A stretch of DNA of 64,000 nt from SKKY01 sp965228015 (GTDB taxonomy: Bacteria; Bacillota; Peptococcia; Peptococcales; SKKY01), in contig OZ245787.1 in NCBI GenBank assembly GCA_965228015.1, positions 1,674,001 to 1,738,000 on the forward strand. The letters are read 5' to 3'. The notes beneath the pieces were generated by a model. The model saw nothing but the letters and a program-made list of their open reading frames with translations, searched no databases and was not told where the DNA came from. Of the stretch, positions 8,637-17,559 are shown one piece after another. Every line of letters begins with the position of its first letter. The stretch's first letter is position 1. Both the position numbers and the translations under genes were made by a program.

Positions 8637-8673
8637 ATAAAAAAACTAAATTTAATAAGAGGAGTGGATTTGT

Positions 8674-9243
8674 TTGAGAAAATTTATGAAAAACAAGAAG
8701 GGTTTTACCCTGGCAGAATTACTAGTTGTAATTGCAATAATCGCAATCCTTGCAGCAGTAGTAGCACCAAACGTAATTAAATCAATTGAAAAATCAAAAG
8801 TAATAGCAATTGAGGCTAATTACAGAGCGGTAAAAACAGCTACGTTAGTTTATTATAGTGATATTGGCCAATGGCCAGAAACACCAGCAACAGCTGAAGA
8901 TGATCCAGGTTTTGTAGGTGCGTCTATTTGTAATGCTGCTGCTGGTTGGAATGGACCGTATTTAGATGCTTGGGTTGCCAATGCACCAATAGGAACAAAT
9001 TATAATTTTGTAAATAGGGGGGCAACAGCGGTTCCTGCTAGTGGTGTTATTGCTATTGCAGATACAATACAAAACGCTGCTACTCCTGTTGCTGATGCTC
9101 CAACAGAAGCTATCTATCTTCGCATTACAGATCTTCCAAAGACAGCTTTTGATCGTTTAACTACTGACTTAGGTGTGGGACAGGTTTTCTCAGAAGGTAC
9201 AACTTTCCCAACAGATGTTTATCTTTTAATTGCTAATAAATAA
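8674..9243 (+). CDS. Type IV pilin-like protein, pilin A (intact)
   Basis: A 189-residue prepilin. Short charged leader (MRKFMKNKKG) followed by the cleavage/methylation motif GFTLAELLVVIAIIAILAAVVAP, with Glu at +5, then the amphipathic N-terminal helix and a globular domain (residues 45-189) containing GWNGPYLDAW, a motif shared with the two following pilins as WDGPYLD. The product would be inserted in the membrane, cut by prepilin peptidase and assembled into a pilus or pseudopilus. The TTG start at 8674 is supported by GAGGAG at 8660. Controlled by the c-di-GMP-II riboswitch upstream. It is the only unbroken pilin of the four in this cluster and has its own terminator. Confidence 0.92.
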   Translation: MRKFMKNKKGFTLAELLVVIAIIAILAAVVAPNVIKSIEKSKVIAIEANYRAVKTATLVYYSDIGQWPETPATAEDDPGFVGASICNAAAGWNGPYLDAWVANAPIGTNYNFVNRGATAVPASGVIAIADTIQNAATPVADAPTEAIYLRITDLPKTAFDRLTTDLGVGQVFSEGTTFPTDVYLLIANK

Positions 9244-9273
9244 TAAGTTAGTAAGAAATAATTTAATTTAAAT

Positions 9274-9306
9274 AATTAGGGTGTAGGAAATTTCTACACC
9301 CTAATT
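9274..9306 (+). terminator. Terminator-like hairpin after pilin A
   Basis: A 13-bp perfect stem AATTAGGGTGTAG/CTACACCCTAATT with a 7-nt loop. The following T run is short, so efficiency is uncertain, but position and strength fit a transcript end. Confidence 0.7.
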
Positions 9307-9367
9307 TATTAGTTTTATAGGTTCTTTGTCAAATGTTGGAGCAACCCAATTAGATTAGATTCCATGA

Positions 9368-9398
9368 GTACCGCATTGAAAAATGCGGTACTTTTTTA
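9368..9398 (+). terminator. Terminator hairpin inside the ISL3 left end
   Basis: An 11-bp perfect stem AGTACCGCATT/AATGCGGTACT with TTTTTT on the plus strand. It would stop transcripts entering the element from pilin A. The hairpin is nearly the same as the tuf terminator at 54229-54259. Confidence 0.8.
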
Positions 9399-9406
9399 AA
9401 TTGTTT

Positions 9407-10640
9407 TTAGTTCATTACGTGCATTATTCTGTTTTTGAATCTCCAAAAATTTCTTACACCATAAGCATTTCTTTTTAAAACCTTAATTTTGTTGTTAACT
9501 CCTTCTGTATATCCGTTAGTATAAGTACAAGTAAATGAATTAAGAATATATTTCTGCCAGTTGAAAATGGTTCTGGAGCATTTATCGAATTCTTCAAGCT
9601 CACAGGACATAACAAACATATACCAGGCTTTCAAATTCTTTTTTGCACTTTCTAAATCACTGCTGTCAACAAAGTTATAAAATTTTTCTTTTAACATATA
9701 AGCTTTTTGCAGTTTCTCAGAAGTAGCAAGCATAACGTTTACCTGGTCAATTTCTTCAGGAGTTAAATACTCCATTCTTTTTAAGAGAAGGGAGCGACTT
9801 CTTTTGAAATATCTTCGCCTTTCCTTGGCAAATTTCTTTTGCTCATCTTTCCTAATTCTTTCAAATGCCTAAGTGACCTGCCTAATGAAATGGAATTTAT
9901 CGATAATGATAGTTGCATTTTTAAAATATGTTTCAGCAATATCCTTGTAAGGTTGCCACATATCCATAATGAAGTATTTTACTTTATCCCTGTCATTGAA
10001 TTTCCTGAAATAGTCCGATAAAATGTGTTGTTCTCTTCCGTGAAGAATATCAAGTACCTTCTTGTTTTGGGGATCAGTTAATATGCACTGGTACTTTTTT
10101 GCCCCCGGCATTACCTTTAAATTCATCAATAGAGATTACTTCGGGCAATTTTGTTAGGGAATAGTTTATGAATCTAAAAAGCCTGAGAGCCGTTGATGGT
10201 GAAATATTATTCTCTTTGGCAATATCAGATACAGAGTAAACATTTTTCATTCGAGTAATTATGTATTTTATCAGCCTGCTGGTCATTCTTTGATAGCGGG
10301 GGAGAAAATCATTTTTTTCGTAGAATTTTTTATTGCAGTGATTACAAACGTACCTTCTTTTTTTGTAGTAAAGGTAGGTTTTCTTCCCTGAGATGGAAAT
10401 ATCTTTTATCATTTGAATTCTGTAATCATGAACTTTACTGGTTTGTTGATGGCATTTGGGGTAATTGTGAGTTTTAATCTCCAGAGAAAAAGAAAAGGAC
10501 ATTGAATCAGAAGAAGTTTCTAATTGTTCTAAAATTATCCCTTCAAAACCAATTAATTTTTTAATATAATAGTTATTACAGAGCATAAGTAAATTCCTCC
10601 TTAGATTATAGTGGGTATTCTCTAACATGGATTTACCCAA
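9407..10640 (-). pseudogene. ISL3-family transposase, broken by frameshift and amber codon
   Basis: N-terminal zinc ribbon (CHQQ and CNHC motifs), helix-turn-helix, then a catalytic domain with SIDEFKG and a C-terminal NGYTEGVNNKIKVLKR segment. Relative to the 46 kb copy, there is an extra T near 10096 that shifts the frame, and TGG became TAG at 9869-9871 (after IRQVT). The duplication around the element is still perfect, so inactivation happened after or at about the time of insertion. Confidence 0.88.
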
Positions 10641-10740
10641 TGCTCTGTATTTTTTCGCAAAAAAATGTCAGAATGGTTTTTACCACCCCAATATTTATTG
10701 TAGAACCGTTTTATATTACATAATAGAAAGGCTGATATTT

Positions 10741-11385
10741 TTGAATAAAGATATTAAGGGTTTTACTTTAGTTGAATTATTAGCTGTAATATCAATAATT
10801 GCTATTTTAGCAGCAATAGTTGCTCCAAGTGCTCTTAGTTCTGTTGAAAAAAGTAAAGCTTCAGCTTTTTTGCAGATGCAGAAGCTATAAAAAATCTATG
10901 ATACTCTATTATGCTGATACAGGAGAATATCCAAAATACAGATTAGCTGGTGAGAACAAGGAAGCCTTTATGTGGATGCAAGTACATTTTTGGTAGACGG
11001 AGATTTCTCTAGTACGCCTTCTGGTGTTACTGTAAGGCCTCATGGGTATAAATCAACAAGTGAGACTTATGTAGTGCAGCCAAAGTCAGGTACTTGGGAT
11101 GGACCTTATTTAGATAGATGGCCTCAAAAAACTCCATTTGGTGGATATTATTATTTATTTGATTATGATCCAGCAATTCATTCTGGCTTAAATACTTTTT
11201 TGCCAGGTGCTCAAGGGGTTAGACGTTTTGATGATGAAGGTAATTTAGTATCTAATTTGTATGCTGATTTTAATGGTGCCAGAGTAGTAGTTTTTGAGAT
11301 TTGTTTTGAGTCAGATCAGGCAGCAAGAGATAAGGCGGTTAAAATACTAAAAAAATTTGGTAATTCTGAATCAGTTTATCAGTAA
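10741..11385 (+). pseudogene. Type IV pilin-like protein, pilin B, frameshifted
   Basis: Prepilin motif KGFTLVELLAVISIIAILAAIVAP behind a TTG start at 10741. After the N-terminal helix the frame is lost through single-base losses in a T run near 10872 and an A run near 10890, and again near 10973; the later part (FLVDGDFSSTPSG, TWDGPYLDRWPQKTPFGGYYY) reads open to 11385. When joined, the protein resembles pilins A and C, including the WDGPYLD motif. Lies 25 bp behind the ISL3 copy, which has cut it off from pilin A. Confidence 0.85.
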
Positions 11386-11443
11386 AATATTAATGGGACC
11401 TTTAATTTAATGATACCGGTATTAGTAAATTAAGGGAGAAAAT

Positions 11444-12099
11444 ATGATTAATAAAAATTATATAATAAAAAACCAAGCTGGTTTTACTTTAGTTGAGTTA
11501 TTAGTAGTTATTGCAATTATTGTTATTTTAGCCGCAGCAGTGGCACCTAATGCTTTTAAGGCAATCGACAAATCAAAAGCCGCCGCTTTAATTGAAGATG
11601 TAGAGGCAATAAAAACAGCTTCATTTATTTTTTACGCAGATACAGGTGTTTTCCCTGTAGGAACAGTTCAAGGAGATAGGCCTTATAGTGAATGGAATGC
11701 AGATTCAAAAAATATTTTCATTGATGGAATTGATGGTTTTCAAGCAATGGGGACATTTTCATGGAGTAAGCCTGAAGGCTGGGATGGACCATATTTAGAT
11801 AAATGGCCTGAGAGAACTCCTTTTGGAGGACGCTACACCTACCGATACCTTCATGGTGATTCTGGGGGGTCATTAGGATGGGCAGTGGCTAATTTAAGAA
11901 ATGTTGAAGATGGTTCTGTTTTTCCAAATCAAAATACTGAAGTTGTATACATTCGTTTTAATCAAGATGCAGTAGGGAAATAAAAAGAGATAAAGTTGTA
12001 AATCTGTTAAAAAAACAAATTAATTCTGCCAATCTGTATATAATAAGATCAGGAGTTGCAAGTTCAGATACAGGATTGATTGCTATGATATTGAGATGA
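11444..12099 (+). pseudogene. Type IV pilin-like protein, pilin C, late frameshift
   Basis: A prepilin with GFTLVELLVVIAIIVILAAAVAP and the motifs DADTGVFP-like FYADTGVFP and WDGPYLDKWPERTPFGG. It is open for 179 codons to 11983. The C-terminal strand seen in pilins A and B continues in another frame from about 11978 (IKRDKVVNLLKKQI and a final SSDTGLIAMILR) to a TGA at 12097-12099, so one A appears to be missing. The truncated product lacks the last beta strands and may still be made; calling it a pseudogene is therefore moderately sure. Confidence 0.72.
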
Positions 12100-12677
12100 A
12101 TTGAAGGTGAATTTCAATGAATAACAGAGGATTTACTTTGGTCGAAGTAATAATTGTTATAATTATTGTTGCTGTTTTAGGAACTATTTTAGCTCTTGAA
12201 GCTTTTAAAGTTATCGAAAGATCAAAAATTAGTACGGATATTTCTAATTTGAAAACCTTAAATAAAGTAACGCCATTTTATGCCTACGAAATGAAAAAAG
12301 AAGAAGATATTTTTGAAGGTTTTGAAGAAGATTTCTCAAAAATAGAGGAACTTTTTGAGAAAGGATTTCTTGATAAGATAATAAAATCTAAAGTTAAAGA
12401 TTCATTATTTATTTGGGATATTAATACTCAAAAATGGTATTATATTTCGGAAAAGGCTTCTAATATTTTATCAAATTCTTACATCTTTTCTAAGATGAAA
12501 ATGACAGACTTTATATTTAATTCATGGGGTGGCGGTGGAGGAAGTACTTGGTCTATAACAGAAAAAGGTCTTTATTCAACTGGTGCTAATGCTGCAGATT
12601 TAGTTTTTATAAAAAATGAAAAAAGTAAATCACTGCTTGTAATGGTCAAGCATCTTTGTAACACTAAGTACGGAAAA

Positions 12678-13535
12678 TCAGTTTATATTTCGTGCTTCAA
12701 ATGGAGTCAGCCCTCCATTGTATGAATGAGGTCGAATGTGGTTGTACCACACATAAACATATTTATTGATAGTTTCATCTAATTGTAGGTCGGTTTCAAA
12801 TTTTTGGTAGTAAATAAGCTCTGACTTAAGTGATTTATAAAATCTCTCCATTGGAGCGTTATCATATGGGCAACCTGTTTTACTCATGCTTTGCCTTATT
12901 CCTTGGCTTTTGCAGTACTCTACGAAAGCCCATGAGGTGAACTGTACCCCCTGATCTGAATGTAAGACTAACCCTTCATCTGGACTCTCTCTTTCGAGAG
13001 CTTTAGACAAGGCTTCTATTGCCAGATCTGAGTTGATTCATTTTGAGTTAACCGTTGCTATTGCTTCCCTTTTTGCTAAATCTATAATAGTACAATTATA
13101 ACGCATTTTACCGTTTGTTAATCTTATATAGGTGAAATCAGTACACCATACTTTATTTCTTTCTGTGACAGAGAAATTTTGATTAAGAATATTGGGAAAT
13201 ACTTTGTTCTTTTCACCTTTTACATACTTGGGCCTTTTTCTTACAGTGATTGCATGCAGGTTTAATTCCTTGTTCATATACTTATGTGTTGTTGTCTTAC
13301 TAATAAATATATTTTGCCTTGCAAGAAAAGCGACCATCCACCTATGGCCGATAATGCGTCCATTATTGTAATAAATACTTTTTATGTTTTCTTGAACTTT
13401 AGCCTTTCCTTCACGATACGTGGATTTTCTGTTCTTTAAGTAATTGTAGTACACATTCGGAGAGAGGTTGAACTTGCGGCATAACCAGCACAATCCAAAC
13501 TCAAGTTTATAGGCATCAATGAACCGATATACCAC
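12678..13535 (-). pseudogene. IS3 orfB transposase (DDE), interrupted by TGA
   Basis: Reads in one frame from GTG 13535 to 12678 except for a TGA at about 13036 between TVNSK and INSDLAIETL. Catalytic residues D (WCTDFTYI), D (LHSDQG) and E (MERFYKSLKSE) are all present; only the TGA prevents a full-length product. No other lesion is seen in orfB of this copy. Confidence 0.85.
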
Positions 13536-13590
13536 TAATCGATTTCCTTTGCGAAGAATGCCGCTGCTTTTTTAGGAAGTCATTTTCCTT

Positions 13591-13818
13591 TTAAAGTTCC
13601 ATAAGCTTCTTGTTAAGCGCTCTATATTTCTCTGGTGATATTGCATTTTCTTTATTTTGTGGTTTTGTGTAATGACATTCTTCGCTGTATTTTTTTATCC
13701 ATCCGGACATTGTTGATTTTGATACACCGTAGGTTGCAAAAAGATCACCAAGGCTTTTGCCTTTTAGATATTCACGTACAACCTCCTTCTTGAATTCTAA
13801 ATCGTAACGTTTGCTCAT
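13591..13818 (-). pseudogene. IS3 orfA, truncated by nonsense mutation
   Basis: Helix-turn-helix protein starting SKRYDLEFKKEVVREYLKGKSL. It ends prematurely at LMEL where the intact copy at 47.6 kb reads LMEFQKEN; CAA became TAA. The coiled-coil end is lost. Confidence 0.85.
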
Positions 13819-14375
13819 TTTGTAATCCTCCTAGTTCGGGTTTATTATATATTATCCGTACTAGGTGTTACAACAAGACTATACCATTACAATGCTATTG
13901 AAAACTAAATTTCAACTTAGTGAACATACAAGTAATGTGGGAGGGCTGGGAATTTTTTTGAAACAACCTTAAACTCATCGGATAATAATAAAGACACAGG
14001 ATATATTTTGCGGTTTGATAGAGGATTTAGTGAGATTGTAATAAGGTCCAGGGTAAATGGTAGCGAAAGCTCAAGTCAAGGTGCTCAGATCTTGGCAAGG
14101 ATTGGAAGCAGGAGTACATCTACAATATTTAATACAAATATTCCTCATAATTCGAATAGCGATTAGTGGCAAAGTGAAAAGGAATTAATACTATCTGTTA
14201 AGCCAAGTGATACTTTAGGAAAAAAACTTATATCAGTTTCCTTGAATGGTGAGGTTCTATTAAATAAATTTAGTATAGATAGTAATATAAATTCCGAAGA
14301 TAATAATGCTGGCTTTAGAGCTTGGAATGGAGCTCCTGTTTCTGTTGAAAGTTTAAATCTTGAATAAATAAGCTA

Positions 14376-14402
14376 AGACCAGCCTTCCGGCTGGTCTTTT
14401 TC
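14376..14402 (+). terminator. Rho-independent terminator after pilin D
   Basis: A 9-bp stem AGACCAGCC/GGCTGGTCT with a TTCC loop and a T run, 8 bp behind the pilin D stop. It closes the pilin cluster. Confidence 0.93.
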
Positions 14403-14547
14403 AATCAAAGGGAGGCTTCATCTTCAGCTCCGAATTTTCAGTTTAGCTTACCTTGTGGATAACCCGCGGAAAATAGAAATGGTCTGACCCCCAAAAATTA
14501 CACAAAATTGGGACAGTAAGATATACTAATTTTGGGGGCTGATTTTA

Positions 14548-14925
14548 ATGACAAAGAACTATTCTAATGAATTAAAACTCTCTGTAATTAAAGACTATTA
14601 CGAAAGCAATCTTAGGGTAAGAAAGATTACTGCAAAATACAATTTATCTTCAAAAAATCTTGTTCTTAATTGGGAAAAACAATTAAAAGAAAAAGGGCTT
14701 CTTCCAACAGAAGCTAAGAAAGATCCGGATAAGATAAAAATCAGATCAGATAAAATAGATTTTCCTGAGAAAACACAAAGAGAAATTGAATACGAAAAAG
14801 AAATAGAACATCTTTATGCTAAAATTGAATACTACGAACAATTAGAGCATTTACAGCCCTTTATTTCTAAAAAAAACAAAAGCCAGGGAGCTAAAGTACA
14901 GAGCCATATTTGCTTTGGAATTTAA
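14548..14925 (+). CDS. IS3-type orfA (helix-turn-helix protein)
   Basis: A 125-residue DNA-binding orfA: KNYSNELKLSVIKDYY and the recognition helix region VRKITAKYNLSSKNLVLNW, followed by a coiled-coil EYEKEIEHLYAKIEYYEQL. In the zero frame it ends GI-stop; a -1 slip on CTAAAAAAAAC near 14870 leads into orfB (KTKARELKYRAIFALEF), as is usual for this family. It looks intact by itself. Confidence 0.85.
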   Translation: MTKNYSNELKLSVIKDYYESNLRVRKITAKYNLSSKNLVLNWEKQLKEKGLLPTEAKKDPDKIKIRSDKIDFPEKTQREIEYEKEIEHLYAKIEYYEQLEHLQPFISKKNKSQGAKVQSHICFGI

Positions 14926-15715
14926 ATATACAGTAAAACTTCTTTGCGAGATTGCTGGAGTAAAAAGAAAAGCCTATTGCAATTTCAGAGACAAACCAAT
15001 AAAAAAAGAAGATCCCATTGAGAAAATAATTATTCAAATATATAACAAATCAAAAGGAATTTTTGGTTACAGAAGAATAGGAAATGAGCTAAGAAATGCA
15101 TTTAAAATAGTTGTTAATCATAAAAAGATTCAAAGAATAATGCAGGAAAACAATCTCAGATCCAGAATCAGAAGAAAAAAGAATAGGATTCAAGATGATA
15201 AACAATTCAAAGCCAATATATTAAACAGGGATTTTAAGGCAAGTCGCCCAGGAGAAAAAATAGCCACAGATATTACCTGTATTCCTTACAGAAACTCTAA
15301 GCTATATCTGTGTGTTGCCCTAGATCTGTTTAACAATGAGCCAGTAAGCTGGGAATACAGTAAGAATCCTGACAGCAAGCTGACTGTAAAAACTATTGAA
15401 AAACTTTCAAAAAAGATAGGTATTAAGAATACTGTTATCCATAGTGATCAAGGTGTTCAATACACAAGCAAAGAATATTCCAGCTATTTAAAGTCTTTAG
15501 GAGCAGTTTAAAGTATGTCCAGAAGAGGAAATTGCTGGGATAATGCGAAGATTGAAAGTTTCTTTAGCCATTACAAAACAGAAAGTATTAATCTCTACAA
15601 GAAAAGAATCAAAAGTTTTAAAGATATAAAAGAAATTACTGAAGATTACATTAAATTTTATATAAATGACAGGACGCATAGAAACCTTGGAGGCGTCCCT
15701 CCAAGGTTTCTATAA
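14870..15715 (+). pseudogene. IS3-type orfB transposase with one nonsense codon
   Basis: Integrase of the rve family. D1 in ATDITCIPY, D2 in VIHSDQGVQY, E in the region DNAKIESFFSHYKTE. One TAA at about 15509 separates GAV from SMSRRGNCWDN; QSMS is the usual sequence, so CAA to TAA explains it. The frame is otherwise open from the frameshift site to 15715. Confidence 0.88.
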
Positions 15716-15795
15716 ACAGATTTTTTCATTTAATTAATTTGGTGAAATTTACTGTCCCAGAAGTGTACCCTTTTTGGGGGTCACACCAAAGCGTC

Positions 15796-17546
15796 CGAGA
15801 CCAGTGAAAAAGTCTTTCTTTAAAAGAAGATTTTTCCCTTTTCAGCAAAATAAGACTATTTTTTTAAATTCCAAATTTGATTTAAAAAATTGCACTCTAA
15901 AGAGGATAGTATTGATGCTATCCTCTTTATGTTTACCGCAATTGCTGCCAGCTTCGATTGAACAGACACACTTAAGAGACCATATCCTCTTGCACGACAT
16001 AGTCCGTGAAATCTTTTTAGCTCGGCATTCTTACCTTCAATGCTTGCTCTCTTCTTGTACTTTTCTTTAAACTCTTCCGTTTTTTGTTCTTGAGATATTT
16101 CATAATATTCTCCAGTATTTAAACCAGTTGTGAAAATTTCTCGTGCTTTTTTACCAGCACATTGATCATGCTTTGGGCAATTTTTACACTGCTTTGCTTC
16201 AAAATAATAATTGTAATATCCATAGCCTATTGTAATATCCATAGCCTAAAAAATAAAACGTTTCTTTCCTTTTAAAATATCTCTTTTTTACACTTATGTT
16301 TCCTTGGCTACATTCCCATTCGTCCGAATCTTTGTTGTATGAAAATCCATTTTCATCAATTCTGTAAGCTGACCCACTTATTGGAATAAAGGCTTTTGCT
16401 TTTAATTCCTTTATTAAATCTAAAATGTTTTTTCTGAAATAAGCTTTGTCTCCATATACTTCTTTTACAGAAACTCCTGCTTTTATGGTCTCTTCAAGCA
16501 TTTCCTCTGTTAAATCTCCATCAGTATATACCCCATCTCCGGTTCTAACGCAGGTAATTAATCTTTCTTCTGTAGTCATAATAAATTCTGTTTTATAGCC
16601 AAAAAAGTCTTGGCTTTTACTTTTTCTGCCAACACGAGCATCTTCATCTATTAATGAACGTACTCCTTTTTGATTTATGAACTTGGGATCATTTAATATA
16701 TTTTTAGCTTTTTCAATAATAGAATTGGTTTTGAGTAGCTCTGTATTTTTTCTGCTTCATAGATTACTTTTTCTAAGTAATCTATCATTACTGCTTTTGC
16801 TTCTTTATGGTCTTCAATCTCCTTGTACTCTGGAACATCAGGAAGACCGGGTAGTTTTTCTTCTGTTTCTTCTTCATATGTATTTATAATTTTTTAGCAA
16901 GATGTTTCGTTAATCTTTTCGGGGTTTTTATTGTATTGGCTTCTATATTTGTAGCACCAATACTTACACTATTTCCTTCAATAATTTTTTGTTCAACACA
17001 TTGGCGAATAATTTCTGTAATAATTTCATCTAATGTGGAGTTTTGAAGTCTTTGGGTTCTGAATTTTGAGAGGAGACTTTTATCTGGGAGGGATTCTTCG
17101 GGATTGATTCCTAAAAAATACATATATGCTAAATTAAGTTCTGCTTCCTGTATAACCTTTTCGTCAGAAAGGTTATACAGGAAGCTGCAGGAAAAGAAGT
17201 TTACACATTAATTCTGGTTCTTTGGCTGGTCTGCCAAAAGTTTTGCAGTAGCTGTTTTTCCAATAATTTATTAATAAAGCTAAAATTTACTACAGATTCT
17301 ATTCTTTTTAATATATGATTTTCAGGTATTTTATTATATAATTGTGAATATAAAGAAATTTGCTTTGATTTTAATCTAAGCATAAAAAACCCACCATTTT
17401 GATTTATTTTGTTTTGGTAGATAAATTATACCATAAAAAGGTGGGCTTTTTTCTGTTTTCTTAGATATATCAACGCTTTCAGCTTTTTTAGTATAAAAAT
17501 TTGTCCTTCACCTTTAACTTAAAGAAAGGCTTTTTCACTGGTCTCG
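15796..17546 (-). mobile_element. IS1182-family element
   Basis: Ends CGAGACCAGTGAAAAAGTC and, inverted, CGAGACCAGTGAAAAAGCC, followed on both sides by TTTCTTTAA. Length about 1751 bp. It carries one minus-strand DDE transposase, broken in several places. It lies 13 bp from the menA stop. Confidence 0.88.
15856..17383 (-). pseudogene. IS1182-type transposase, multiple disruptions
   Basis: Starts LRLKSKQISLYSQLYNKIPENH at 17383, contains the DUF772 region (FLGINPEESLPDKSLLSKFR), then VGRKSKSQDFFGYKTEF and the acidic stretch TGDGVYTDGDLTE and YGDKAYFRKN of the DDE domain, and a cysteine cluster (CKNCPKHDQC) near the end. Frame changes near 17210, 16890, 16745 and a short duplication near 16230 (repeat of a TAATATCCATAGCC segment) break it into pieces. 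Confidence 0.88.
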
Positions 17547-17559
17547 AAACGTCCCAGCT

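Larger units (their letters stand above)
9320..10707 (-). mobile_element. ISL3-family insertion sequence, copy B, with 8-bp target duplication
   Basis: A 1388-bp element inserted between pilin A and pilin B. Ends are GGTTCTTTGTCAAATGTTGG and, inverted, GGTTCTACAATAAATATTGG. The direct repeat GTTTTATA flanks it exactly (9312-9319 and 10708-10715), the 8-bp size expected for ISL3. The left end contains a strong plus-strand terminator hairpin at 9368-9398. The transposase is broken (amber codon and frameshift). Confidence 0.95.
12637..13892 (-). mobile_element. IS3-family element, copy B, in pilin D
   Basis: Same element as copy A. Ends TTGTAATGGT and ACCATTACAA, flanked by TGC at 12634-12636 and 13893-13895; the pilin codons CTG-CTA-TTG are restored when it is removed. 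orfA on the minus strand has CAA changed to TAA near 13591, and orfB carries the family-wide TGA near 13036. Confidence 0.92.
12117..14367 (+). pseudogene. Pilin-like protein D with large C-terminal domain, split by IS3
   Basis: Starts NNRGFTLVEVIIVIIIVAVLGTILALEAFK, a class III-like prepilin signal, then a charged region and a glycine-rich patch (WGGGGGSTW). The gene continues on the other side of an IS3 insertion (12637-13892) with FDRGFSEIVIRSRV, a long serine-rich strand region, VSLNGEVLLNKF and RAWNGAPVSVESLNLE, which looks like a beta-sandwich (LamG-like) binding domain; that fold assignment is my inference. Besides the insertion, a T7 run near 13953 shifts the frame and a TAG at 14164-14166 stops it. 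It may have been a minor tip pilin or adhesin. Confidence 0.8.
14480..15788 (+). mobile_element. IS3-family element of a second type
   Basis: A 1309-bp element with inverted repeats TGGTCTGACCCCCAAAAA and, inverted, TGGTGTGACCCCCAAAAA. It has orfA and orfB joined by a probable -1 frameshift at an A8 run near 14870. orfB is interrupted by one TAA. No clear target duplication is seen; its right end is 7 bp from the IS1182-type element, so the two are effectively back to back. Confidence 0.9.

Noticed and set aside
10627..10741. Long N-terminal extension of pilin B starting at 10627
   Set aside because: That part is read from inside the ISL3 right end; the TTG at 10741 directly before the prepilin signal fits the other pilins.
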